Positions 1 to 8,193 of a stretch of DNA of 37,826 nucleotides are shown here, piece by piece (within the stretch, counting starts at the first letter, position 1; each line of letters starts with the position of its first letter). The stretch is from Thioalkalivibrio sp. GTDB taxonomy: Bacteria; Pseudomonadota; Gammaproteobacteria; Ectothiorhodospirales; Ectothiorhodospiraceae. The notes under the pieces were generated by a model that was not told the DNA's origin, ran no database searches, and worked only from the letters and a program-made list of their open reading frames with translations. The DNA lies in NCBI GenBank assembly GCA_007116035.1, contig SKJG01000086.1, forward strand, positions 1 to 37,826, read 5' to 3'. The position numbers were made by a program, and so were the translations under genes.

Positions 1-75
1 CGCATGCCCACCGTGCGCATGGCCGTATCCATGTTCGCGGAGCAGACGTATCGGGAGGTGCTCCAGCAGGCTTGA
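1..75 (+). CDS. C-terminal tail of an unidentified protein (partial)
   Basis: An open frame runs in from the left edge and stops at TGA 73-75. Only 24 codons are visible, ending in AEQTYREVLQQA. That is too little to assign a family. It is followed by about 165 bases without a gene before the flavoprotein start. The frame could be a chance one, but the amphipathic end looks like a normal protein C-terminus. Confidence 0.45.
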   Translation, partial: RMPTVRMAVSMFAEQTYREVLQQA

Positions 76-240
76 CGCAGCACGCGCGCGCCATCATCCC
101 CTTCGGACAAGGCTGGGGCGTTGGGCAGTGCGCGTCAGGAAAACCCCCGACCGGTGCTTTCACCCCGGCCTGTTCGGTAGAATCGAACTCCCTCAATGAA
201 CATCCCGGATTCCGAAGATCCGGGATATGCGAGAAAATCC

Positions 241-1590
241 ATGGCAAACCGCAAACTGGTCGTCATCGGCGGCGATGCCGCTGGAATGAGCGCGGCATCC
301 AAGGTCCGGCGCGAACATCCGGACCGCGAGATCGTGGTGTTTGAACGCGGACGGCATACCTCCTATGCGGCCTGTGGCATGCCCTATTTGATCGCCGGCG
401 AGGTGGAATCCTCCGACCGCCTGATCACCCGCCGGCCCGAAGTGTTCCGCGAAAAACAGAACATCGATGTGCGCACGCTGCACGAGGTCCTGGAGATCGA
501 TACGGAGCAGAGACGGGTCAAGGTCAGAGATCTGCAGCAGGACACGACTTTCTGGGAGGGCTGGGACGACTTGCTGATCGCCACCGGCGCCTCCCCCATC
601 GTTCCCGACCTGTCCAACATCGACGCCGAGGGCATCTTCAGCCTCTCCACCCTGCAGAGCGGAATCGATGTCTTCGAGTACGTGGAGGCCCACCAACCTG
701 CGAAAGCCGTGATCGTTGGCGGCGGCTACATCGGCATCGAGATGGCGGAGGCGCTGTTCGAAAGGGGCATGGAGGTCGCATTGATCGACATGGCGCCGGA
801 GGTGATGGTCAGCATGGATGCCGATGTCGCCGAGTCGATCAGCGAGGCCATGCGGGATGCCGGGGTCAGCGTCTTTCTGCGCGAGAAACTCGAGCGCTTC
901 GAGACGGACTCGGACGGACGACTGCGCGCCGTGGTCACTGACCGGCAGACCCTGGAGGCCGACCTGGTCATCCTCGGCATCGGGGTGCGACCCAATGGCG
1001 AACTGGCGGAGGCCGCCGGGATCAGACTGGGTGCCAACGGTGCAGTCCAGGTGAACAAGCGCCTGGAAACCTCGGTGCCCCATGTCTGGGCGGCGGGCGA
1101 CTGCGCCGAGTCGTTTCATCTGGTGAAGGAGAGGCAGGTCTTCATCGCACTCGGGACGGTGGCCAACAAGCACGGACTGGTGGCGGGCATCAACATCAGC
1201 GGCGGAAGGATGGAGTTTCCCGGCGTGCTTGGTACCGCCATCACCCGGTTCCGCGACCTTGAGATTTCCCGCACGGGCCTGTCCGAGAAAGAAGCGGAAG
1301 AATCCGGGATTCCATTCAGGGTGAAGACCATCGACGCTTTGACCCGCTCCCACTACTTCCCGGGCAGCGCCAAGCTGAAGGTGAAACTCCTGGCGGAGGA
1401 AGGGACCGGTCGCCTGCTCGGCGGCCAGATCGTGGGTGGAAACGGCGCCGCCAAGCGGATCGACACCATCGCCGTGGCGATCACGGCCAAGCTCACGGCG
1501 GAGCAACTAGTCTACATGGACCTCTCCTATGCACCACCCTTCTCGCCGGTCTGGGATCCGGTACAGACGGCGGCCAGAACGCTGGTGTGA
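241..1590 (+). CDS. FAD/NAD(P)-dependent oxidoreductase, CoA-disulfide-reductase-like
   Basis: Class of pyridine-nucleotide-disulfide oxidoreductase using a single redox cysteine; relatives reduce CoA disulfide, per/polysulfide or O2. It has 449 residues, the usual length. An N-terminal FAD-binding fold (VVIGGDAAGMSAAS, residues 7-20) is followed by SYAACGMPYL with the single Cys45 typical of CoADR/Nox enzymes. An NAD(P)-binding fold (IVGGGYIGIEMAE) comes next, then the FAD motif VWAAGDCAE. The C-terminal dimerisation domain ends in YAPPFSPVWDPV, a signature of this family. The start at 241 gives a protein beginning directly before the FAD fold; an in-frame ATG at 196 adds 15 residues with no family likeness and has no good ribosome site. 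No partner gene is adjacent on the same strand, so the substrate cannot be settled from context. The family call is firm, the substrate open. Confidence 0.88.
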   Translation: MANRKLVVIGGDAAGMSAASKVRREHPDREIVVFERGRHTSYAACGMPYLIAGEVESSDRLITRRPEVFREKQNIDVRTLHEVLEIDTEQRRVKVRDLQQDTTFWEGWDDLLIATGASPIVPDLSNIDAEGIFSLSTLQSGIDVFEYVEAHQPAKAVIVGGGYIGIEMAEALFERGMEVALIDMAPEVMVSMDADVAESISEAMRDAGVSVFLREKLERFETDSDGRLRAVVTDRQTLEADLVILGIGVRPNGELAEAAGIRLGANGAVQVNKRLETSVPHVWAAGDCAESFHLVKERQVFIALGTVANKHGLVAGINISGGRMEFPGVLGTAITRFRDLEISRTGLSEKEAEESGIPFRVKTIDALTRSHYFPGSAKLKVKLLAEEGTGRLLGGQIVGGNGAAKRIDTIAVAITAKLTAEQLVYMDLSYAPPFSPVWDPVQTAARTLV

Positions 1591-1621
1591 ACGCCTGCCG
1601 GACTGCCCGAAACCGCGCCGA

Positions 1622-2230
1622 TCAATCGCTGCGGCCGAAGCTTCGCAGGACGACGAGCAGGCCCCGATGCGTCAGCCACCAAACTGACACACAAACGAAG
1701 ACGACGATCGCAAACCAGGCGTAGGGCGAGGTCCAGTCCTGCGCCTCGCCCCCCGGACCCCACACCCAGTTGATGTTCCGCTCCGGGGTGGAAAGCACGA
1801 AGGTCACCAGGAGGATCGCACAACCTGTCGGCACCCAGAAACGCCACGCCATGCTGTCGTAACCGAGTCTCCACACCATCCAGAACAGTACAAAGGGCAA
1901 CAGCAGGTGGTAGAGCGAAAGCAGGCGCACGTGTAACGCGATATCCGGGTTGTACATGTAGTCGACGATGCCCAGCGGCGTCGGCCCACGCAGCGCCAGG
2001 CTGAGCAGAAAATCGAAAACCCAGGCCATTTCCAGGAGCGCAACCGCCACCGCCATCATGCTCGCGACGCGCCGGCTCTCCAGCCATGCGGCCAGCAGCC
2101 CCCCGATCAGCGCCACGTTGGAGAACCAGAGAAAGTTCACCAGGCCGTGCTCCAGCGTATACGCTGGAATCAGCGCGGCCACGAAGACCAGATAGGACAA
2201 CTTGAACCACAGCGGGATCAATCGATTCAC
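1622..2230 (-). CDS. Small integral membrane protein of unknown function
   Basis: A 202-residue protein with about six hydrophobic segments, rich in Trp and aromatic residues, with a charged loop near residues 150-165 (TPERNINWVWGPGGEAQDW). It looks like an inner-membrane protein with the C-terminus (RSFGRSD) exposed. The start codon is GTG, preceded by GGGAA about 6 bases upstream. It lies 54 bases downstream of the DUF1028 gene on the same strand and may be co-transcribed with it and pfkB. I do not recognise the family. Confidence 0.7.
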   Translation of the reverse strand: MNRLIPLWFKLSYLVFVAALIPAYTLEHGLVNFLWFSNVALIGGLLAAWLESRRVASMMAVAVALLEMAWVFDFLLSLALRGPTPLGIVDYMYNPDIALHVRLLSLYHLLLPFVLFWMVWRLGYDSMAWRFWVPTGCAILLVTFVLSTPERNINWVWGPGGEAQDWTSPYAWFAIVVFVCVSVWWLTHRGLLVVLRSFGRSD

Positions 2231-2284
2231 TCCCCGTTCCCTTTGGCAAAACCCTCGCGTTCCCGCACCATCTCCAGAGCCATC

Positions 2285-3256
2285 TCAGCGTGCAAGGATC
2301 TCGTCCAGCGCGTGCGACCCCGCGGGCAGATACCGCGACTTGGCCACCCGTTCCGCCAGCAGCCGCCAGTTGCTGGAGGAGTCGAACAGCTCCCGAAACA
2401 GGGGCTCCGCCTCTTTACGGAATCCGGCGACCGCCATCGCCACGGCCTGCCAGAAGATCAGCTCCTCGTGGGCAGGCGCCATCGAAACCGCCATGGAGAA
2501 CTCCCGTAACGCGGCATCGACATCGCCGTTCCGCAGATGATGATCGCCGCGGCTGTTGTGATGAAAGGCCATCTTCAAAGTGACCAGTCGATTCAGCTCC
2601 TGCAGCGGTTGATCGTGGTCCTCGACCCGGAGATTGAACAAGACGTCCACCGCCGGATCTCCAGAGGACTCGGCATTGACGACGATGACGGCGGCAGACC
2701 GGCGGCCGCGCAGGTCGCCACCGGCCGCCTGTGCGGCCTCCAAGGAGACGATCAACCGATCAACGAGTTCGCCCTTCTCACTCTCGAAGGCTGCTCCCAT
2801 CCGCTTCCAGATTCCCGGTTCGAGTAGCATGTTACCCAGGCAGGCATACCCGTCGCCGGCGTGATGGCCCGCCTCAGGGATGCATCGTTCGCCCGTGTAG
2901 ACCGCAACGCGGCCCTGGGTGTCCACCATCGCCGATTGGCGATATTCTGCATGCTCGTCCCTACCCCGCAATGTCGCCAGCGCCTCATGCGCCGACGCAC
3001 CCTCCCGGATCAGGCGCAGGCCTTCCGTCCCATAGCTGGGCTTGGCGAAGGATTGGATGGTCACGGCAGCCACACCGGCATCCGCATGGGGGCTTACACT
3101 GCCGACCGAGAAGTAATGCGATTGCACGGCCACGCCGAGCTGGCCCGTTTCCGCAGCACGTGCAACGATCGAATACGTGGCGACCGGCAAGCCTCCTGGC
3201 CCGGCGCCGGGTTTGCTCGACGCCGGGCCAGGGCCGCTTCGACGGCGTGCTAACAT
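2285..3256 (-). CDS. DUF1028 family protein (Ntn-hydrolase-like) with C-terminal TPR-like region
   Basis: The block starting VATYSIVARAAETGQLGVAVQS matches the start of DUF1028 proteins, a family predicted to adopt an Ntn-hydrolase fold but without an established reaction. Residues to about 215 form the DUF1028 domain (GVAAVTIQSF, GNMLLEPGIW, SSGDPAVDVLFNLRVEDH). The last ~100 residues are helical, with alternating Ala and charged residues like tetratricopeptide repeats, an extension seen in some members. The start is uncertain. ATG at 3256 gives 323 residues, but its first ~25 are low-complexity Arg/Gly/Pro/Ser. A perfect AGGAGG (reverse of 3192-3197) lies 7 bases before a GTC codon where the family normally begins. 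It lies 55 bases downstream of pfkB. Confidence 0.75.
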   Translation of the reverse strand: MLARRRSGPGPASSKPGAGPGGLPVATYSIVARAAETGQLGVAVQSHYFSVGSVSPHADAGVAAVTIQSFAKPSYGTEGLRLIREGASAHEALATLRGRDEHAEYRQSAMVDTQGRVAVYTGERCIPEAGHHAGDGYACLGNMLLEPGIWKRMGAAFESEKGELVDRLIVSLEAAQAAGGDLRGRRSAAVIVVNAESSGDPAVDVLFNLRVEDHDQPLQELNRLVTLKMAFHHNSRGDHHLRNGDVDAALREFSMAVSMAPAHEELIFWQAVAMAVAGFRKEAEPLFRELFDSSSNWRLLAERVAKSRYLPAGSHALDEILAR

Positions 3257-3311
3257 GCTCGGCACCCGGCGCCGGCAACGATGCCTCCATCGTCAATGAT
3301 CTTGGGCTGTC

Positions 3312-4241
3312 TCAAGATTGCAACTCTTCGTACAACCGCTCGACGTCCTCCGCACGGCACATCTCGGTGCCCTCGCTCAGCAATGCGGCGGCCCCGGCAG
3401 CCACGGCGTAGCGAGCTGCATCTTCCAACGGCTTCCCGTCGGCCAGACGAAGCACCAGGGCCGCCACGAAGCTGTCACCTGCGCCCACTGCGCTTCTCGC
3501 CTCCACCTCTGGCGCCCCAATGTCAAAGACACCATCGGCCGACGCGAACAGCGCCCCGTCACCGCCCAGGCTCAGCGCGACGACCTCGGAGCCACCGTCT
3601 TCAACGATCTTCCGTAGCACCGCTTCCTGTTCCTCCCTCGTGTCGAGGTCGGAGCCGGTCAGATCGCTCAACTCGCGGCGGTTGGGCTTGATCAGGAAGA
3701 CGCTCTCCTCCAGGGACGCTTCGAGGGCCGCTCCGGACGCATCGACCACGCATCGGGCCTCGGCCTGCTTCGCCAGACGGGCCACCCGTCCCGGGAAATC
3801 GTCCGGCACCCCCTGGGGCAGGCTGCCGCTGACCACAACATAGGCGCCTGCCGAGAGCCTTTCCTCGATCAGATCCAACGCGCCTCGCCACTCCTTCTCC
3901 CGCCACTCGGGACCCTCCAGCACGAAGCGGTATTCCTCGCCGGTCGAGTTCTCGGATACGTTCAGACTCTGGCGGGTGTTGCCCTCGATCGCAATCCGGG
4001 TTGCGCCGTCCAGTTCCGCTTCGAGCAGCCCTTGATACACCTCGCCGAGCGGGCCTCCCACGGCATACAGCGCCGTGGCCTTACCCCCCAGGCGCTGGAT
4101 CACACGAGCGACGTTCACGCCACCTCCACCGGGGTCGAAGCGAATCCCGGAGCAACGGAGCTTGTGTTTGCTGACCACCTTGTCCACTGACGTACTGACG
4201 TCGAGTGCCGGATTCATCGTGAGCGTGAGAATCGATGCCAT
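3312..4241 (-). CDS. pfkB: PfkB-family hexose-phosphate kinase (6-phosphofructokinase II / 1-phosphofructokinase type)
   Basis: Phosphorylates a sugar phosphate, most likely fructose-6-phosphate, in the cytoplasm. It has 309 residues, the same as E. coli Pfk-2. It carries the PfkB features: substrate region NPALDVSTSVD (10-20), the Gly-rich GGGGVNVARV (38-47), KPNRREL with Lys185 and Asn187 as in Pfk-2, and the anion hole plus catalytic base GAGDSF with Asp256. The start at 4241 is chosen because AGGAGG lies 7 bases upstream; an in-frame upstream ATG (4295) adds 18 unrelated residues. It leads a probable three-gene minus-strand unit with the DUF1028 and membrane protein genes. 1-phosphofructokinase or tagatose-6-phosphate kinase activity cannot be excluded from sequence alone. 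Confidence 0.85.
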   Translation of the reverse strand: MASILTLTMNPALDVSTSVDKVVSKHKLRCSGIRFDPGGGGVNVARVIQRLGGKATALYAVGGPLGEVYQGLLEAELDGATRIAIEGNTRQSLNVSENSTGEEYRFVLEGPEWREKEWRGALDLIEERLSAGAYVVVSGSLPQGVPDDFPGRVARLAKQAEARCVVDASGAALEASLEESVFLIKPNRRELSDLTGSDLDTREEQEAVLRKIVEDGGSEVVALSLGGDGALFASADGVFDIGAPEVEARSAVGAGDSFVAALVLRLADGKPLEDAARYAVAAGAAALLSEGTEMCRAEDVERLYEELQS

Positions 4242-4593
4242 TGCCTGCCCTCCTGAATTTCGTGGCGGGGACTGAAACCACTCGCTTGTATTCAAAGCGC
4301 CTGGCTAACTTAACCTATCCGGGGTATCGGATGCCCATGGGGGATTTCCGGACTGTAAAGGCCCCGAACCGGTGTGCTACCGTAAAAACCGCAGGAAGAG
4401 GGACTCGGCCGGCAAGCCGCCGCGCTCCGTTGGACTGCGGGGAGGCGCATCCCTACTGGCTGGAGTGCAGGGCTGAATATCGCGTGGCAACCTCAATGCA
4501 CGGGCGACACACTGCCCATTGCTGGACTGGCCCGTTTCACACGTACGCAAAACTGCGCAGCATCACGCTAACGGTTGATAAAAGGAGATGTTC
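4242..4593. other. Divergent intergenic region, no gene seen
   Basis: 352 bases between the divergently read pfkB and a small lipoprotein gene. It should hold promoters for both, but I find no clear sigma-70 pair, operator palindrome or RNA structure. The end contains the AAAGGAG ribosome site of the lipoprotein (4581-4587). Confidence 0.5.
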
Positions 4594-4833
4594 ATGAGTT
4601 CGATTCTGAAGCTATGGATTCCCATCGGTCTCGCCTCTCTGATCCTGCTCGTTGGGTGCTCGGATCCCGGTCCGGCGGAAGAGATCGGCGAAGAGGTCGA
4701 TGAGACCGTACAGGAAGCACAGGATGCGATCGATCCGCCGGGACCCGCCGAACGTGCCGGCCGGGCGGTCGATGACGCCATCGAGGATGCAGGCGAAGCG
4801 ATCGACGACGCCACCAACAACGACGACGATTGA
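4594..4833 (+). CDS. Small acidic lipoprotein
   Basis: A 79-residue protein starting MSSILKLWIPIGLASLILL followed by the lipobox LLVGC, so it is probably lipidated at Cys22. The mature part is very acidic and repeats an amphipathic pattern (EEIGEEVDETVQEAQDAID, then AGRAVDDAIEDAGEAIDDA), resembling short helical heptads, and ends NNDDD. AAGGAG lies 6 bases before ATG 4594; the ATG at 4588 overlaps that site and is a poor choice. It converges on the cusF-like gene. Similar small acidic lipoproteins are usually annotated hypothetical; no function is claimed. Confidence 0.72.
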   Translation: MSSILKLWIPIGLASLILLVGCSDPGPAEEIGEEVDETVQEAQDAIDPPGPAERAGRAVDDAIEDAGEAIDDATNNDDD

Positions 4834-4916
4834 GCGCTAGCCCGCCCTCGGCTTGGTCACATTTGCCGGGGGCGGGATCGCGGCGTCATCGTCTTCCTGC
4901 CCGCAACCCGCGGTTG

Positions 4917-5315
4917 TTATTGCTTCGGCTCCACCGATAGCACCGTGTAGGCCCCATCGATCTGGTCGAATGTGGCCAGAATCTCGTCTCCGACAGCAAG
5001 CCCTTCCAGCAGGCTTGGATCCGATACATGGAACACCATCGTCATCGGTGGCATGTCGAGGTTGGGAATCTCGTCGTGTCGAAGTGAGACGGTATTTGCA
5101 CGCATGTTGATGCGGCGAACCTCCGATTCCACCTTCGGCAGTCCTCCTTGAACCGGCCCGGAGCCCGATCCGTGCATGCCCTGGGCTTGGTCGTGATGCT
5201 GCATGCCATCGTTAGCGCCAGTACCATGATGATGACGCTCCTGTGCGTGGCCACTGTTCAGCGCGACAACGCCAAAGACGGCGAGTAGTGTGAGGTACGG
5301 TAACGTTCTCTTCAT
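4917..5315 (-). CDS. cusF: CusF-like periplasmic copper-binding protein
   Basis: A 132-residue exported protein that probably carries Cu(I) or Ag(I) in the periplasm. A signal peptide (MKRTLPYLTLLAVFGVVALNSGHA) is followed by a His/Met-rich linker (residues 26-50: HHH, HH, MH). A CusF beta-barrel domain covers residues 62-132. The metal ligands align by spacing with E. coli CusF: His80, Met91 and Met93 in IPNLDMPPMTM. The Trp that caps the copper in E. coli CusF corresponds to Met88 here. ATG 5315 is preceded by GGAGAG; an upstream in-frame ATG at 5438 would bury the signal peptide. It is the last gene of the copper group, 126 bases beyond the oxidase gene. Confidence 0.85.
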   Translation of the reverse strand: MKRTLPYLTLLAVFGVVALNSGHAQERHHHGTGANDGMQHHDQAQGMHGSGSGPVQGGLPKVESEVRRINMRANTVSLRHDEIPNLDMPPMTMVFHVSDPSLLEGLAVGDEILATFDQIDGAYTVLSVEPKQ

Positions 5316-5441
5316 GAGCAGGTCTCTCCGCTTGTCCTGGTGAAACTTTGCGTTATCGCCTCCGCGCCCGTTCCCTTTGATGGGTCGAATCGGCGCATCG
5401 GCGAGTAAGTCATGCGACTCCCACCCCTCCCTGTTCACCCG

Positions 5442-6848
5442 TCAGTGATTGTGCGCACCCGAAACCGGCTTGCGCACCCGCATCTCCAAAGCGGGACGGT
5501 TCAGATCGGGAACCTCGCCTTGATGCAGGCGCTCCGACGCAAAACGCTGTGGCTCCGGCAGGGACCCAGTCCATTCATAGGCCTGCGTTCCGGACGGCTG
5601 CTCGTACCAGCCGGGGTCGGAATAATCGCCGGGCTTCTGGTCGTGGCGCACCTTGAGCATGGTGAACATGCCGCCCATGCCGATCGCCCCGTGCGGCCCG
5701 AAGCCCGACATCATGGCAAGGGTCTCCTCCGGCAGCATCATCTGCATGTCTTTCATGTCGGCCATACCCCGCTCACCCATGACCATGTATTCCGGAACGA
5801 GATTCTGGATTCGCCCCACAAGACCCCGATGATCGACACCGATCATCGTCGGCACGTCGTGGCCCATGGGGTTCATCACGTGATGGCTCTTATGACAATG
5901 GAAGGCCCAGTCACCCTCGGAATCGGCGATGAATTCGATCTGGCGCATCTGGCCCACCGCGATGTCGGAGGTGACTTCCGGCCACCGGGAGCCGGGGGGA
6001 GTCGGCCCGCCATCGGTCCCGGTGACCTCGAACTCGTGGCCGTGCAGATGGATCGGGTGGTTGGTCATCGTGAGATTGCCAACCCGGATGCGCACCCGGT
6101 CGCCCAGGCGGACATTGAAGGAATCGATACCCGGAAACGCCCGACTGTTGAAAGTCCACAGGTTAAAATCGAGCATGGTGTTGATCTTCGGCACCACGCT
6201 GCCCGGGTCGATATCGTACGCATTCAACAGGAAGCAGAAATCACGTTCTGCCTCGTTGATCCACTCGTGTTTCTGGCGTGGGTGGGTCACCCAGAAGCCC
6301 ATCATCCCCATTGCCATCTGGACCATTTCATCGGCGTGCGGGTGATACATGAAGGTACCCGGACGACGCGCCACGAATTCGTAGACAAAGGTCTTGCCCA
6401 CCGGGATGGCTTTCTGATTCAGTCCAGCGACTCCATCCATGCCGTTTGGCAGACGCTGGCCGTGCCAGTGAATCGTGGTCGGTTCGGGCAGGCGGTTGGT
6501 CACGAACAAGCGCACCCGATCGCCTTCGACCACCTCGATGGTCGGACCCGGACTCTGGCCGTTATAACCCCAAAGTCTGGCGATCATTCCGGGAGCGATC
6601 TCGCGTTCTACCGGTTCCGCAACCAGATGGAATTCCTTCACGCCATTGTTCATGCGCCAGGGTGCGGTCCAGCCATTCAGCGTGACCACCGGGTGGTACG
6701 GGCGACCCTTGTCGGGCATGCGTGGTGGCGCGGTCTCCGGCGAGGTCACGATGGCGGGCTCGGGCAAGGCGGCCAGTGCCACCTTGCTGACCCCGGCCGC
6801 GGCCACGGCACCCAGTGCTGCTCCGCTAATGAAATCCCGTCGATTCAT
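5442..6848 (-). CDS. Tat-exported two-domain multicopper oxidase (copper resistance)
   Basis: Probably oxidises Cu(I) to Cu(II) in the periplasm, reducing O2 to water. It has 468 residues. A twin-arginine signal (NRRDFISGAALGAVAAAG) starts the protein. Cupredoxin domain 1 holds HWHG (127-129) and YHPH (169-171). Domain 2 holds HPIHLHGH (264-271) and AFHCHKSHH with Cys318, His323 and Met328, so all four copper-site motifs are present. With only two cupredoxin domains, the layout is like two-domain laccases, which work as trimers, rather than three-domain CopA or CueO. Residues 353-396 are Met-rich (VMGERGMADMKDMQMM), probably extra copper-binding sites. AGGAGG lies about 11 bases before ATG 6848. 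The start is 4 bases after the TolC-family stop codon, so the two are co-translated. Confidence 0.88.
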   Translation of the reverse strand: MNRRDFISGAALGAVAAAGVSKVALAALPEPAIVTSPETAPPRMPDKGRPYHPVVTLNGWTAPWRMNNGVKEFHLVAEPVEREIAPGMIARLWGYNGQSPGPTIEVVEGDRVRLFVTNRLPEPTTIHWHGQRLPNGMDGVAGLNQKAIPVGKTFVYEFVARRPGTFMYHPHADEMVQMAMGMMGFWVTHPRQKHEWINEAERDFCFLLNAYDIDPGSVVPKINTMLDFNLWTFNSRAFPGIDSFNVRLGDRVRIRVGNLTMTNHPIHLHGHEFEVTGTDGGPTPPGSRWPEVTSDIAVGQMRQIEFIADSEGDWAFHCHKSHHVMNPMGHDVPTMIGVDHRGLVGRIQNLVPEYMVMGERGMADMKDMQMMLPEETLAMMSGFGPHGAIGMGGMFTMLKVRHDQKPGDYSDPGWYEQPSGTQAYEWTGSLPEPQRFASERLHQGEVPDLNRPALEMRVRKPVSGAHNH

Positions 6849-6852
6849 GATC

Positions 6853-8166
6853 TTAATGCCCTCCTGCGGCAGATTTTCGGCCCGTGGCGACCGCGCCGGC
6901 ATCGGCTCCGGGATACTTTGCACCGGCGAGCACGGCCTGCAGATTCGCGTGCGCCAGCCAGAAGTCACGCCTCGCCTGCACGGCGGCATCGGCCCGTTCC
7001 ACCCGATCGCGTGCGCTGGCAAGCAGGTCCCAGGTACTTTTCAGCATGCCGTTGTAGCGCAGCAGCATGTCGTCCTGGAGCTCCACACTCAGGCGGTGGT
7101 TCTCTTCAGCCCGTTGCGCAATCTCGTATGCGACGCGGTACTGGTGGTAGGCCTCACGCACCTGGGAACGGATCCGGACCGCGAGTGCAGCCGCCTCGGC
7201 CTGAGCCTTGGCGGCCCGGGCCGCCTCGTGACCAGGGGGCAGACGGCGCTGTTCCAGCACAGGGGCCGATGTGATGAGTGGATCCATGGATCCGTCCTCG
7301 ACAGGCGCGGAATCAAGCGCGTCAGAAAGCGCCCTCTCAGCGGCATCGTTCCACATGTCCCCGGTCCTGGACGGCAGTCCCCGCAGGGCGCGTTCGGCCT
7401 CGATCGCCAGAAGAGAGAGCGTGGGATGGTTCTTCAGCGCTGCAGCCTCCAGCCCGTCCCCGTTTTGGGGCGTAGCGGGCAAACTTGGCAACTCGTTCGG
7501 CAGAAGCAACGCGCTGATATCACCCCACAGACCAAGCTTGCGAATCAGCGCTTCGCGTGCACTCGCTGCAGCCTGACGCGCCTGCGCAAGATCCATCCCC
7601 GCATCGGAGAGGCCCAGTTGTTGGCGCAGGAGGCGGTCCTGCCCCCAATTCCCGACCCGCGTCATGCGCAGGGCGAGTTCCGTCGCAATCTCGGAGGCCT
7701 CGAATGCCTCCTGTACACGACGCAGCCCCTCCTCGGCCGCAACCGCCTGGATCCATGTCCTGTGAACCTCACGGACAAACTCCAAAGCCGCGATATCGGC
7801 CCGCGCGCGCTCCAGCCTGCCCATGTTTTCGGTGGCAAAGAGATCCGGCCGGTTCGACAGCGCGATCCTTACGGCATCGGTCAGTGACAGCGGTTCGCCT
7901 TCCGGCGAGACCTGGGCGGCTGGAACGGGTGGGTTCTCGGCCTCCCATCGGATGATGTCGATGTGCCCCCGTGTGAAGGCGCCGACCGTGTCATTGGCGG
8001 ACCGCCAATCGTCCTCCCCCATTGAGGCCTCCGGCAACAGGGGCGCTGGCAGTGGCGCGAAGGCCGGTTCGGGGACGGCAACGGCAGGGTCATAGGGCTG
8101 GGTTCCGGCCGCCGACGACGGAACCAGGCCTGAGGCGAGAAGCAGAAGGATGGCAATTCGATGCAT
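6853..8166 (-). CDS. TolC-family outer membrane protein in the copper operon
   Basis: A 437-residue exported protein (signal peptide to about residue 20, cut near SSAAG) of the outer-membrane-factor family, CusC/TolC type. Long alpha-helical stretches appear twice: LSLTDAVRIALSNRPDL at the start of the first repeat, and the coiled region AARAAKAQAEAAALAVRIRSQVREAYHQYRVAYEIAQRAEEN in the second, here quoted in two parts by position (about 305-350). GGAGAA precedes ATG 8166. There is no CusA pump or CusB adaptor in the window, so it may serve a pump elsewhere or act only with the neighbouring CopCD and oxidase. It is slightly shorter than E. coli CusC and lacks a lipobox. Confidence 0.82.
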   Translation of the reverse strand: MHRIAILLLLASGLVPSSAAGTQPYDPAVAVPEPAFAPLPAPLLPEASMGEDDWRSANDTVGAFTRGHIDIIRWEAENPPVPAAQVSPEGEPLSLTDAVRIALSNRPDLFATENMGRLERARADIAALEFVREVHRTWIQAVAAEEGLRRVQEAFEASEIATELALRMTRVGNWGQDRLLRQQLGLSDAGMDLAQARQAAASAREALIRKLGLWGDISALLLPNELPSLPATPQNGDGLEAAALKNHPTLSLLAIEAERALRGLPSRTGDMWNDAAERALSDALDSAPVEDGSMDPLITSAPVLEQRRLPPGHEAARAAKAQAEAAALAVRIRSQVREAYHQYRVAYEIAQRAEENHRLSVELQDDMLLRYNGMLKSTWDLLASARDRVERADAAVQARRDFWLAHANLQAVLAGAKYPGADAGAVATGRKSAAGGH

Positions 8167-8193
8167 CTAGGCGGTTCTCCTTTCCGTTCGATC

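Noticed and set aside
193-1506. Long minus-strand frame of 437 codons
   Set aside because: Exactly opposite the flavoprotein gene; no family motif, rich in His/Arg/Gly as expected for an antisense frame in GC-rich DNA.
5412-7274. Plus-strand frame of 620 codons
   Set aside because: Lies opposite the multicopper oxidase and TolC-family genes, has low-complexity Arg/His/Pro content and no recognisable domain.
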